Shown: positions 14,140-22,300 of the stretch, piece by piece
How positions within the stretch are numbered: position 1 is the stretch's first letter
Layout of the letters: every line of letters begins with the position of its first letter
From: Candidatus Uhrbacteria bacterium
GTDB lineage: Bacteria; Patescibacteriota; Patescibacteriia; UBA9934; UBA11717
Assembly (NCBI GenBank): GCA_018701105.1
Contig: JABIWD010000047.1
Coordinates: 1-30,619, forward strand
Length of the DNA: 30,619 nucleotides
Direction of reading: 5' to 3'
The notes under the pieces: model-generated
What the model saw: the letters and a program-made list of their open reading frames with translations, nothing else
Database searches by the model: none
Told to the model about the DNA's origin: nothing
Translations under genes and position numbers: made by a program

Positions 14140-14799
14140 ATGAAAAGCAAGAAACAGGAAGAGGAAAATGAAGACTCAGAGTTGCAGGAAGCAAGCTCTG
14201 CGATGATCAGGATTTTCGGTACTACCTTGGGTGGTATTTTGTTGTTTGCGATAGAGATTGTGCAGATTGTTGTAATCGCTGCTGCCATCATCATCCCGGT
14301 TCGATTTTTCCTCGTGCAGCCGTTCTATGTGAGGGGCGCGTCCATGGAGCCGTCGTATTACGATAGAGAATATCTGTTGATCGACGAGATATCGTATCGC
14401 TTTGCAGAGCCCCATAGAGGCGACGTCATCGTATTCCGATATCCCAGAGATACAAGTGAGTTCTTCATCAAGCGTATCATTGGTTTGCCGGGCGACACGG
14501 TTGACGTCAAGGGAGGAAAAGTGATAGTTACAAACGAAGAGAACGCGGCCGGTGTGATTCTGGAGGAAGAGTATACCGACCATATAGTCACGACCAACGA
14601 CACTCATGTAAAGCTGAATCCAGATGAGTACTTTCTTCTGGGGGACAACAGGTCTGCGAGTTTAGACTCAAGGAGCTTTGGTCCAGTTAAGAAGGAATAC
14701 ATTGTCGGCAAGGTGTGGTTACGAGGGCTGCCGATAAGTGAGTTCTCAATGTTTGAGGGGCCCGTGTACGACGAGATAGTTTCAGAACAGATCAATTAA
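14140..14799 (+). CDS. lepB: signal peptidase I
   Basis: 219 aa. A charged N-terminus (Lys/Glu-rich, 1-18) is followed by one transmembrane helix (about 33-55) and the catalytic domain outside. The serine-lysine dyad is visible: S68 in GASMEPS and K111 in FFIKRIIGLPGD. The C-terminal signature LLGDNRSASLDSR (166-178) is complete. It removes signal peptides from secreted proteins and would process the exported proteins encoded to the right. It starts the lepB-hisS pair, with 8 bp to hisS. Confidence 0.95.
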   Translation: MKSKKQEEENEDSELQEASSAMIRIFGTTLGGILLFAIEIVQIVVIAAAIIIPVRFFLVQPFYVRGASMEPSYYDREYLLIDEISYRFAEPHRGDVIVFRYPRDTSEFFIKRIIGLPGDTVDVKGGKVIVTNEENAAGVILEEEYTDHIVTTNDTHVKLNPDEYFLLGDNRSASLDSRSFGPVKKEYIVGKVWLRGLPISEFSMFEGPVYDEIVSEQIN

Positions 14800-14807
14800 A
14801 AGCATAT

Positions 14808-16136
14808 ATGGCAACTGATAAAAAAGAAGAAGAGAAGCCGGTAAAGAGGGTTAAGACTCCGGAGACTCTGCGAGGAATGAAGGACATCCTTCCAGACGAG
14901 CAGATTTATTGGGAGTACTTCCGACGGAAGGCGAGAGAGATTTCTGCGGCGTATAGTTTTGGTCGCATCGACATGCCGATTTTAGAGGACGAGAAATTGT
15001 TTGTTCGCACCGTTGGAAAGCAGACAGATATTGTTGAGAAGGAGATGTACAACTTTATTGATAAGGGTGAGAGTAAGGTTGCGTTGCGACCAGAGGCTAC
15101 GGCATCTGTTGCTCGTGCGTACATTAATCACGGAATGTTGAACCTACCTCAGCCTGTAAAGTTGTGGTACATGGGTCCAATGTTTCGATACGATCGACCG
15201 CAGTCAGGGCGATACCGACAGTTCCACCAGTACGGTTTGGAGGTTATTGGCGGACCAGACTCAGTAGTTGATGCACAGTTGATCTTGATCGCTGTTCGAC
15301 TATTCGAGGATCTTGGATTGAAAGTGAAGGTGGAGATTAACTCTATTGGAACTGCAACGACTCGTCAGGAGTACAAGATTGAGCTTATTGCGTATGCTCG
15401 AAAGCACCGTAAGGAGTTATGTGAGGATTGTACGCGACGACTTTCAAGAAACCCACTTCGATTGCTCGACTGTAAGCAGGATGCTTGTCGAGTCATCATG
15501 AAAGACGCGCCTCAGATTATCGATTGGCTCGATGAAGACTCCAAGCAGCACTTCATGCAGTTGATTGAGTACTTGGACGAGATTAGCGTACCGTACGTTT
15601 TGAACCCACACTTGGTGCGAGGATTGGACTACTACAACCGAACAGTGTTCGAGGTTGTGCCTGATCGCGGAGACGATGCCGATCTTGGATCGCAGTCAGC
15701 ACTTGCAGCTGGTGGTCGTTACGATGGACTCGTAGAACAGATGGGTGGGCGAGAGGAGACTGCAGCCGTTGGGCTCGCGGTTGGAATCGAGCGTGCTATT
15801 TTGGAAATGAAGCAGCAGGATGTTGAACCGCCTGCATTACCACGACCAGATATTTTCTTCGCACAGATCGGAGCAGAAGCTCGCCGTGCGGCGTTGCAGC
15901 ACTTCGAAGACGTGCGAGCTGCAGGTTTCCACGTGGTGGAGGCATTTGGAAAGTCTAGCTTGAAGGGTCAGCTTGAAGCAGCGAACAAAGAGAACGCTCG
16001 TTTCACTGTGATCTTGGGACAGTTGGAAGTGCAGGATAACACCATTATCGTTCGCGATATGGAATCTGGTGCACAGGAGACTATTCCAATGGAGCAGATG
16101 ATAGACTACTTGAAGAAGGAGATGGGGAGGAAGTAG
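14808..16136 (+). CDS. hisS: histidyl-tRNA synthetase
   Basis: 442 aa, normal for the bacterial enzyme. Class II catalytic core: LRPEATAS (93-100), motif 2 with MFRYDRPQSGRYRQFHQ (125-141), the histidine-specific RGLDYYNRTVFE (281-292), GGRYDGL (312-318) and the motif 3 region AVGLAVGIERA. A CxxC...C...C group (C205, C208, C222, C227) in the insertion domain occurs in many bacterial HisRS. The anticodon-binding domain covers about 345-442. A Lys/Glu-rich N-terminal extension of about 18 residues precedes the core. No SD is visible; it is probably translated from the lepB transcript. A clear terminator follows. Confidence 0.96.
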   Translation: MATDKKEEEKPVKRVKTPETLRGMKDILPDEQIYWEYFRRKAREISAAYSFGRIDMPILEDEKLFVRTVGKQTDIVEKEMYNFIDKGESKVALRPEATASVARAYINHGMLNLPQPVKLWYMGPMFRYDRPQSGRYRQFHQYGLEVIGGPDSVVDAQLILIAVRLFEDLGLKVKVEINSIGTATTRQEYKIELIAYARKHRKELCEDCTRRLSRNPLRLLDCKQDACRVIMKDAPQIIDWLDEDSKQHFMQLIEYLDEISVPYVLNPHLVRGLDYYNRTVFEVVPDRGDDADLGSQSALAAGGRYDGLVEQMGGREETAAVGLAVGIERAILEMKQQDVEPPALPRPDIFFAQIGAEARRAALQHFEDVRAAGFHVVEAFGKSSLKGQLEAANKENARFTVILGQLEVQDNTIIVRDMESGAQETIPMEQMIDYLKKEMGRK

Positions 16137-16152
16137 AATTTCAATAAGAAAA

Positions 16153-16175
16153 GACGCATTTCGGTGCGTCTTTTT
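16153..16175 (+). terminator. hisS terminator
   Basis: GACGCA (16153-16158) pairs with TGCGTC (16165-16170) around a TTTCGG loop, extended by flanking A/T pairs and followed by five Ts. It closes the lepB-hisS unit. Confidence 0.9.
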
Positions 16176-16223
16176 GATTGTGCCGAAGAATTTCTAGATT
16201 TTACTAGCGTTTGCTGGAGCTGC

Positions 16224-16348
16224 ACCCCTCTGTCATGAGCGCTTCGCTGTATGACATCTCCCCTCCGGAAGGGGAGAACGAGCTGGTAGAACTAGAAACC
16301 AAGATGTCCTCCCCTTACCAAGGGGAGGTGCCCAAAGGGCGGAGGGGT
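16224..16348. repeat. 125-bp multi-hairpin intergenic repeat element (probable dispersed palindromic element)
   Basis: Outer ends ACCCCTC (16224-16230) and GAGGGGT (16342-16348) are inverted. Inside are four hairpins. TGTCAT/ATGACA (16231-16256) carries an inner AGCG/CGCT. CTCCCCT/AGGGGAG spans 16258-16276. CCTCCCCTT/AAGGGGAGG (16308-16328) has a three-base loop. GCCC/GGGC (16330-16340) is the last. The GGGGAGGTGCCCAAAGGGCG part resembles palindromic repeats I have seen dispersed in many bacterial genomes. It contains no ORF. The 326 bp between hisS and rpsU hold only this element, the hisS terminator and the rpsU promoter. Confidence 0.7.
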
Positions 16349-16403
16349 CTGTGCTAGCAATGTCTGAGTTCTCTGGCTTTTTACGCTAACTCTAGCAACA
16401 CCC

Positions 16404-16432
16404 TTGACGTACTGGCGCTATCTTGCTAGTAT
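16404..16432 (+). promoter_or_regulatory. promoter of rpsU
   Basis: TTGACG (16404-16409), 17-bp spacer, and extended -10 TGC-TAGTAT (hexamer 16427-16432). It gives a leader of about 24 nt containing GAGAGAGAG before the ATG, a purine-rich tract that may act as a weak SD. Confidence 0.7.
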
Positions 16433-16462
16433 TCCACCGTTGAATTGAGAGAGAGAAAAATT

Positions 16463-16711
16463 ATGGCATTTGATGTAAAACGAAAACAAGGCGAAAGTTT
16501 TGATGGAATGTTCCGTCGCTTTCAGCGCCGTGTGCAGCAGGGTGGTCTTATAAAAGAGATCCGCCGACGCAAGGTGCGAGATGACATCCCAAATAAAAAT
16601 TTGGTGAAGTTTAAGAAAGTGCGTGGAATGAAGATTGCAACTAAGCGTGCCTGGTTGATTAAGACCGGAAAGGCTACTGAGCAAGATTTCCGCCGAAAAC
16701 GACGTCGATAG
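16463..16711 (+). CDS. rpsU: small ribosomal subunit protein bS21
   Basis: 82 aa from the ATG that gives MAFDVKRKQGESFDGMFRRF; an upstream in-frame GTG/TTG-type extension of six residues is unlikely. The family pattern is clear: a short first strand, ESFDGMFRRFQRRVQQGGLIKE (a first helix with its invariant Arg residues), IRRRKVRDDIPNKN, then a basic C-terminal helix ending FRRKRRR. bS21 binds the 30S platform near the anti-SD of 16S rRNA and helps initiation. A strong intrinsic terminator follows, so it is mainly monocistronic, with yqeY next as in many bacteria. Confidence 0.9.
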   Translation: MAFDVKRKQGESFDGMFRRFQRRVQQGGLIKEIRRRKVRDDIPNKNLVKFKKVRGMKIATKRAWLIKTGKATEQDFRRKRRR

Positions 16712-16718
16712 TGTAAAG

Positions 16719-16752
16719 CGATCCGGCCCTTTGCGAAGGGTTGGGTCGTTTT
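16719..16752 (+). terminator. rpsU terminator
   Basis: A 13-bp stem with three G-U pairs (CGATCCGGCCCTT with AAGGGTTGGGTCG) and the four-base loop TGCG, followed by TTTT. The extended -10 of the next gene begins two bases later. Confidence 0.88.
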
Positions 16753-16753
16753 C

Positions 16754-16762
16754 TGTTATAAT
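16754..16762 (+). promoter_or_regulatory. extended -10 promoter of yqeY
   Basis: TGT-TATAAT: a perfect -10 hexamer (16757-16762) with a TG extension. The -35 position would fall within the rpsU terminator stem and is poor. The predicted leader is about 105 nt, the longest in the window, and contains the CRATT repeats. Confidence 0.6.
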
Positions 16763-16779
16763 AGAGGGGAGATAATTTT

Positions 16780-16842
16780 CGATTTTCGATTCGGCAATTT
16801 TCAATTGATTTTCCAATTTTGCAATTGATCAAATGGTCAATT
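16780..16842 (+). repeat. seven CGATT/CAATT pentamers in the yqeY leader
   Basis: CGATT at 16780 and 16787; CAATT at 16795, 16802, 16814, 16822 and 16838. Most are spaced 7-8 nt start to start, and two form CAATTG palindromes. The stretch is AT-rich and self-complementary. It may be a protein-binding array or simply low-complexity leader; no known regulator is implied. Confidence 0.45.
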
Positions 16843-16874
16843 CACATAGAATATAACTGTTCATCTAGAAACCT

Positions 16875-17333
16875 ATGAAATTACAAGATCAGATTCAGGA
16901 TAAGCTTAAGGCGGCAATGAAGCTTCGTGACGCCGATGTGGTTACAACTCTTAGAGGTGTTCAGGCGGCGATCAAGAACAAGGCGATCGATATTGGTCGT
17001 GATCTTGAAGATAGTGAGGTTATTGATGTGCTGAAGACCAGCTCAAAGCAGTTGGCTGACGCCATGGAGGACTTTATCAAGGCTGAGCGAACAGATTTGG
17101 TTGATAAATCAAAAAAGGAGCTCGAATTGCTTAAAGAATTTCTACCAACTCCAATGGAGCGCGCGAAGATTAAGGAGCATGTGATAAAGCTGGCGACTGA
17201 AGTTGGAGCAACGACCATGAAAGACATGGGGAAGTTGATGGGGGCTGTGATGAAGGCGGTTGGAGCAGCAGCTACCGGAGACGATGTTCGTGCAGAGGTT
17301 GAGGAGTACTTGAAAAATGGCGAGAAGAAATAG
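16875..17333 (+). CDS. yqeY: GatB/YqeY domain protein
   Basis: 152 aa, the usual length of stand-alone YqeY. The N-terminal helical half has MKLQDQIQDKLKAAMKLRDA followed by TLRGVQAAIKNKAID. The C-terminal half has EFLPTPMERAKIKEHV, the ATTMKDMGKLMGAVM segment and a GDDVRAEVEEYL end. The fold is shared with the C-terminal tRNA-interacting part of amidotransferase subunit GatB. The exact cellular role is not established; a link to tRNA is usually assumed. There is no SD at the ATG. It has its own promoter and terminator. Confidence 0.9.
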   Translation: MKLQDQIQDKLKAAMKLRDADVVTTLRGVQAAIKNKAIDIGRDLEDSEVIDVLKTSSKQLADAMEDFIKAERTDLVDKSKKELELLKEFLPTPMERAKIKEHVIKLATEVGATTMKDMGKLMGAVMKAVGAAATGDDVRAEVEEYLKNGEKK

Positions 17334-17386
17334 GCCTCTTGCAGGGGGCTGGGGAATATAGGTCTTATAGGACGAATAGGGCCTAT
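17330..17386 (+). repeat. ATAGG repeats with flanking inverted repeat, overlapping the yqeY stop
   Basis: ATAGG occurs at 17330, 17358, 17367 and 17376; the last three are spaced exactly 9 nt (ATAGGNCNN units). The outer ATAGGCC (17330-17336) and GGCCTAT (17380-17386) are inverted and could pair across a 43-nt loop. No function is apparent. Confidence 0.4.
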
Positions 17387-17396
17387 GTTTAAGGCG

Positions 17397-17421
17397 GCGG
17401 CATTGTGCCGCTGTTTTTTTT
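17397..17421 (+). terminator. yqeY terminator
   Basis: GCGGCA (17397-17402) pairs with TGCCGC (17406-17411) around a TTG loop, then TGTTTTTTTT. It separates the housekeeping genes from the surface-protein block. Confidence 0.88.
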
Positions 17422-17448
17422 CTGCGGCTGGGAACTTGTCCCCAGTAT

Positions 17449-17481
17449 TCGCTTCTGTAAGCGAGTGAATTCAGGTAAAAT
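17449..17481 (+). promoter_or_regulatory. candidate promoter of the surface-protein block with overlapping palindrome
   Basis: TAAAAT (17476-17481) is a plausible -10, 23 nt before the ATG at 17505. The perfect inverted repeat TCGCTT-CTGT-AAGCGA (17449-17464) covers the -35 position, which is otherwise a poor match. The palindrome could be an operator or a second small hairpin after the yqeY terminator. Confidence 0.4.
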
Positions 17482-17504
17482 AGAACCATTCTTGGCCATT
17501 TTCC

Positions 17505-19301
17505 ATGCTTAAACTGGCACGGCAAAATATGCGCACACTGTTTTTCATCACAGCTTCGGCTTTGGTGTTGTATTTCGTGTTGGGAATAGACGTTGTTTCT
17601 GCGCAGGTAGCAGACCTTGCAACGGTTGGTGCTGAGACAGGACTTGGTACAGAGGACCCTAGGATTGTGATCGCGCGAATCATCAGGATCGCACTTGGAT
17701 TTATCGGAGTGATTGGTGTCGTGCTTATCATGTACGGCGGATTCATTTGGATGACAGCCGCAGGGGACCCTACAAAGGTAGAGAAGGCGAAGAAGATTTT
17801 GATCAACGCCGCTATCGGAACTACGATCATCCTTGCTTCACTTGCAATCACTCAGTTCATCTTGGGCCAGCTAATGGCGGCCACAGGTTTCGGTGACGGT
17901 TCGGCATTCGATGGAAGTGCGGAGATCATTGATCCATTCAGTCAGGCGCTTGGAAATGGAAACCTAGATTCACATTACCCACCTCGTAATGCGGTGGATA
18001 TTGCGCGTAACACAAATATTGTTGTTGCTTTTAAGGTGCCTATCTACGCTGGATCTGTTATGACCGGATACACGGGGGATCCTACAGCTGTGTTGCCGAT
18101 CGATGCTGACGCTGTGAAGATTTACGATTCAAGTCTTGGAGACTCTGCGGCGTTAACGAACGTCAACGTGGCGATCACGCCAAACCTAAAGTCTCTCGTG
18201 TTTGATCCGCAGGAGTATCTGGGTAACTCAGTTTCGAATACAAACTACACGGTAGAGCTCTCAGACGATATTCTTCTTGATGATGGTGGCACTCCTGGTG
18301 ACTCAGCGATTAGCTCGGGATATGAGTGGCGCTTCGGAGTATCAACTGAGATAGATGTGACCCCTCCAAAGGTCACGAGCGTGATTCCGTTTGTTGACTC
18401 AACGAATCCGCGAAACATTTTGATACAGATAAACTATTCAGAGGCCGTGAATCCAATTTCTGCTTCTGGTTACTACCCAGATCCAGGACCTTCGCCGAAC
18501 TTTACAAAGATCAAAGTGGAAAACAATGCAATATTGTTCCCGGCTGATCCAATCGTCGCGGGAGAATGGTCTCTAGTAAATCAGTTCCAGTCGTCGGAGT
18601 TCGTGTCTAACACTGCTTGTGGAACAAACTCGTGTGGCGAGACTATATATTGTTTGCCGCCCGATTCGGCGTTGACGGCGACCATATTGGCGGCGTCGCT
18701 AGGAGCCGAGCCTCCAGCAGCACTCATCCCGGCTGATGGAGTGGTGGACATGGCGGGGAACTCGTTAGACGGAAGTGGAGACGGGATCGCGACGGGACCT
18801 TTGACCGACTCATACACATGGGACTTTGCGACGACAGATGAGATCGTGCTCATTGAGCCGAAGATAGTGTCAGTAGTACCAACGTTCAACCCGGGAGACC
18901 CTGCAGCAAACGTAGCGTTCGACCAACCGATCTCTGTAACGTTCGACCAGTTGATGTCACTATCGACAATGAACTCGGACAACGCGTTGTTGCGATCGCC
19001 GTCGCAGCGGTTGTGGTTTACCTTCTTCTCCACTATTGAGGAGATTTCAGATCCGAGCGGTCCGACGCCGGCTAATCCGACTGGCTTGATTAACGTAACT
19101 CAGACAGGGATCAACCACGGAATTTTCACTGCTGATCAGGTATACGGTGGCGAGATCACATCTGGAGTACGCAGCATCTATCAGAACTGTTACATCCCAT
19201 CAAAGAGTGTCACTTGTACCGGAACCGGAGACAACTGTTGTCATGACATCGCACAGTCTGGGCAGTGTAGCTATCCTGAATACACATTACCTTCGTCGTA
19301 A
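17505..19301 (+). CDS. T4SS-pilin-domain surface protein with Ig-like repeats
   Basis: 598 aa. A signal sequence ends about VVSAQ (residue 33), from either this ATG or the ATG at residue 9. Next comes the two-helix pilin-like membrane domain typical of Patescibacteria (T4SS_pilin/TrbC-like): helix 1 about 57-82 with LIMYGGFIWM, a polar loop GDPTKVEKAKK, and helix 2 about 96-121. The remaining 470 residues should lie outside. They contain at least two SbsA-like Ig domains (Big_5 type), as at HYPPRNAVDIARNTNIVVAF (about 160) and PKIVSVVPTFNPGD (about 450). The end is Cys-rich (CTGTGDNCCHD). Helix and loop sequences are closely similar to those of the next gene, 3 bp downstream, so the two are tandem paralogues in their N-terminal domain. 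A structural or adhesive surface role is likely; no partner is known. Confidence 0.8.
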   Translation: MLKLARQNMRTLFFITASALVLYFVLGIDVVSAQVADLATVGAETGLGTEDPRIVIARIIRIALGFIGVIGVVLIMYGGFIWMTAAGDPTKVEKAKKILINAAIGTTIILASLAITQFILGQLMAATGFGDGSAFDGSAEIIDPFSQALGNGNLDSHYPPRNAVDIARNTNIVVAFKVPIYAGSVMTGYTGDPTAVLPIDADAVKIYDSSLGDSAALTNVNVAITPNLKSLVFDPQEYLGNSVSNTNYTVELSDDILLDDGGTPGDSAISSGYEWRFGVSTEIDVTPPKVTSVIPFVDSTNPRNILIQINYSEAVNPISASGYYPDPGPSPNFTKIKVENNAILFPADPIVAGEWSLVNQFQSSEFVSNTACGTNSCGETIYCLPPDSALTATILAASLGAEPPAALIPADGVVDMAGNSLDGSGDGIATGPLTDSYTWDFATTDEIVLIEPKIVSVVPTFNPGDPAANVAFDQPISVTFDQLMSLSTMNSDNALLRSPSQRLWFTFFSTIEEISDPSGPTPANPTGLINVTQTGINHGIFTADQVYGGEITSGVRSIYQNCYIPSKSVTCTGTGDNCCHDIAQSGQCSYPEYTLPSS

Positions 19302-19304
19302 ACT

Positions 19305-22300
19305 ATGAAATGGCAAAAGTCACATTTTTACATGATGCTAGTAGCTGGGCTTATGCTCGGTGGCATTTTGCTATTTGGTGACTCTGCTTTGGCGCAGGTA
19401 GACGCTGGGCTCACGGGAATCGATACTGGCCTTGGAAACGCAGATATACGATCAATCATTGCTAACATTATTCGGTCACTTCTTGGATTCCTTGGCGTCG
19501 TGGCGGTTGTGATCATCATGTACGGTGGGTTGGTATGGATGGGTGCAGGTGGAAGAGAGGAGAATGTTCAGAAAGCTCAAAAGATTATTGTAAACGGAGC
19601 GATTGGCTTGGTGATCATCTTGTCGTCACTCGCGATCACACAGTTCCTGATTAACACAATTGGTGGTGCTACCGGACTCGCTGTTACATCGACATCTTCA
19701 ACGGGGCCTACGCCTCCAACGGGTGGAATTCCGTTCAACACGGGATTCTCTTTGCTGTCAGTAGCTCCAACTGGAACTATTCCAATTAGAAATGCTCAGG
19801 TGCGAATCCGATTATCGTCGCCAGTAGACCGAACCACTGTTGCAAGTAACGTCGTTGTCCGTCCAATTGGTTCGACTACGCCAGAACTCGGCGCTATCGG
19901 ATACGACGCGAGTGACACGATTATCACATTCAACCCGTCCACCCCTTGTCCAAACCCTAATGCTAGCGAAGGATGTTTTGACTATGACACGGTTACAGAT
20001 GCGGGCGTGCCTTACGAGATATTGTTGTATGGAGGTTTGCGAGGAACGAATGGGTTGTCACTATCATGTGGACCTGCAGGATGTAACCCAGCGGGCACCT
20101 TTGTCACTGGACCATTAGTTGACCTGACTCCACCTGTCGTGAGCATTACGTTCCCAGCGAATGGCGCAGGCGTTAGTTTGAACCCGGCGGTGCCAATCAC
20201 TGTTCAGGTTACAGATGACTCTGGAGTGGCTGATGTCGAGGCTTTGGTGGACTTGGTCACAGTGGGAACGGACGGGCCATTGGTAACTTCTCCTACTTTT
20301 GCCGCGACTATAACGTGGATCGATTCTGGTTTGATCTCACAGTCCGTACATAACATTGACGCACAAGCAACCGACTTGGCCGGTCGTTCTGCAACCGCTG
20401 CTGGCATTTCCGTTACTGCGCGACCAGCACACTGTTTTGATGGTATCGCAAACTTTGGCGAAGATGATCCTCCAGGAGACTGTGGAGGGGACCCTACGAG
20501 CCTCGATTATTGTGGCGCGTGTGCCGATGTTGAATGTTTCGTAAATGACGATTGTGCAGGTGACCTGCAGTGTGTTGATGGTAGCTGTACATTGCTTCCA
20601 GAGATTCTGGGCGTTGTACCTGCAGACGGAGCAGTGGGGAACTATATTACGATTTCTGGAGTGAACTTTGGAAACTCCACCGGTTCTGTTCGATTCCTAG
20701 GTGATCCAAGTGACCCGGCTGATGATTTGACTGCTGGTTTGGCGTGTTCAAACTCGTGGGCGGACGATGAGGTCATTGTCGAGATCCCAGACCCTACGGT
20801 TGTGGGTCTTACAGCATCAACTTACCCTATTGGACCAATCGAGATTGGCATCTTTAATGGAGAGGTTGATGCGACTAACGATGCGAATGGACCGATAGTT
20901 GATTTTGAAATTAATACGATTGAGCGACCAGGCCTTTGTGGCGTGACTCCAGGGCAAGCGGCCACAGGTGACGTGGTGACTTTGGAGGGAACAAACCTTG
21001 GTGACGGCACGGCGTCGTATGTCTTCTTTGATGTTGCGATCGTGTCGGCGATATCAAGTTGGACAGATACTGCAATATCGCTCGCGGTTCCAACACTTAC
21101 ACTCGATCCGTTTATCAAGCCAGTTGTTGTACAAAAGGGTCTTGAGATTTCAAATCCTGTAAATTTTGGAATTGACCCTCCAGATCTTGGTCCAGTACCA
21201 ACAATCCAATACATCGATGCATCGTCAGCGGCCATCGACGGAATGGTTACGATCTTTGGGTCAAACTTTGGATTCTTGGAAGGTAACGTCGTATTCACGG
21301 ACCCTACAACTGGACGTATCGCATATGGAAGCAACGATTTTCCTGCTGAGTGTGCAGGTGGCACATGGGGAACATCGAGCATAACCATCAAGGTGCCAAA
21401 CGAGTACAACCCAGTTGATGCCGTTCAGCCTTTCGCGCCCGGCGACTTTAACGTGCACATTGTAAGAACTGATAGTGCTGCGAGTGAAGCGGTCGGCTTT
21501 GAGGTTGTATCTGGCGCTCCAGGTCCAGGAATATGTAGGGTTACACCAGTATCGGGACCGGAGAACGTTGTTGTAGACGTTTACGGAGAATACTTTGGAG
21601 CGGCAACCGACACAGTATCGTTTACAGGTGGAAATGCGGTGAATATGCCAATGTGGACGGACGAGCACATTCAAGCGACAGTGCCATTGCTGGCAACCAC
21701 AGGACCAATGACGATAACCGCTGGAGCTTTGACATCGAACCAGGTGGCGTTTGAGGTGGGTGAGTGTGCAGTATCGCCAAACTCATGTCAGACAAACTAC
21801 CGATGTTGTTCAAGCTCGCTCACGTGTGAGCTAATCCTCGGAGATAACAGTGAGTGTGACTTGGCTGTGCCAGATCCAACAAACTATCTCTTTGAGTGGG
21901 TGACCGGACCAGTTCCTGTTGTGCCACGTGTCAAGATTGCCTGTGAAGGTTTGTCGATTATAAATAGAACAGTTAGTCCGACACCGTGGAGCGGACGTAC
22001 AGGTGGAGATGCGGTTTGTACAAACGCGTTGATCGCTGCTGAATTCACAGTGAATGTGGACAATGTTAGTGCAACAACGGTATTGATTGAAGAATGTACG
22101 AGCTCTGATCCTGAAGATGTCTGTGGAACCGTTGCTCCGGTACCTGGAGCCTTCACGATCCAGCCAAACCGCTTTGAATACGACCCTACAGACCTAGATC
22201 CTTCTACTACATACCAGATCACGATCACGACCGGAGTGACTGCTGCAGGTGTAGGTGGCTTGCCGATGGCGGCTCCTTTCCAGTACCAGTTCACAACGCG

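Noticed and set aside
19301..19305. Possible frameshift splitting one gene into the 598-aa and 3600-aa proteins
   Set aside because: Each has its own signal sequence and its own complete two-helix pilin domain, so they are tandem paralogues rather than fragments of one gene.
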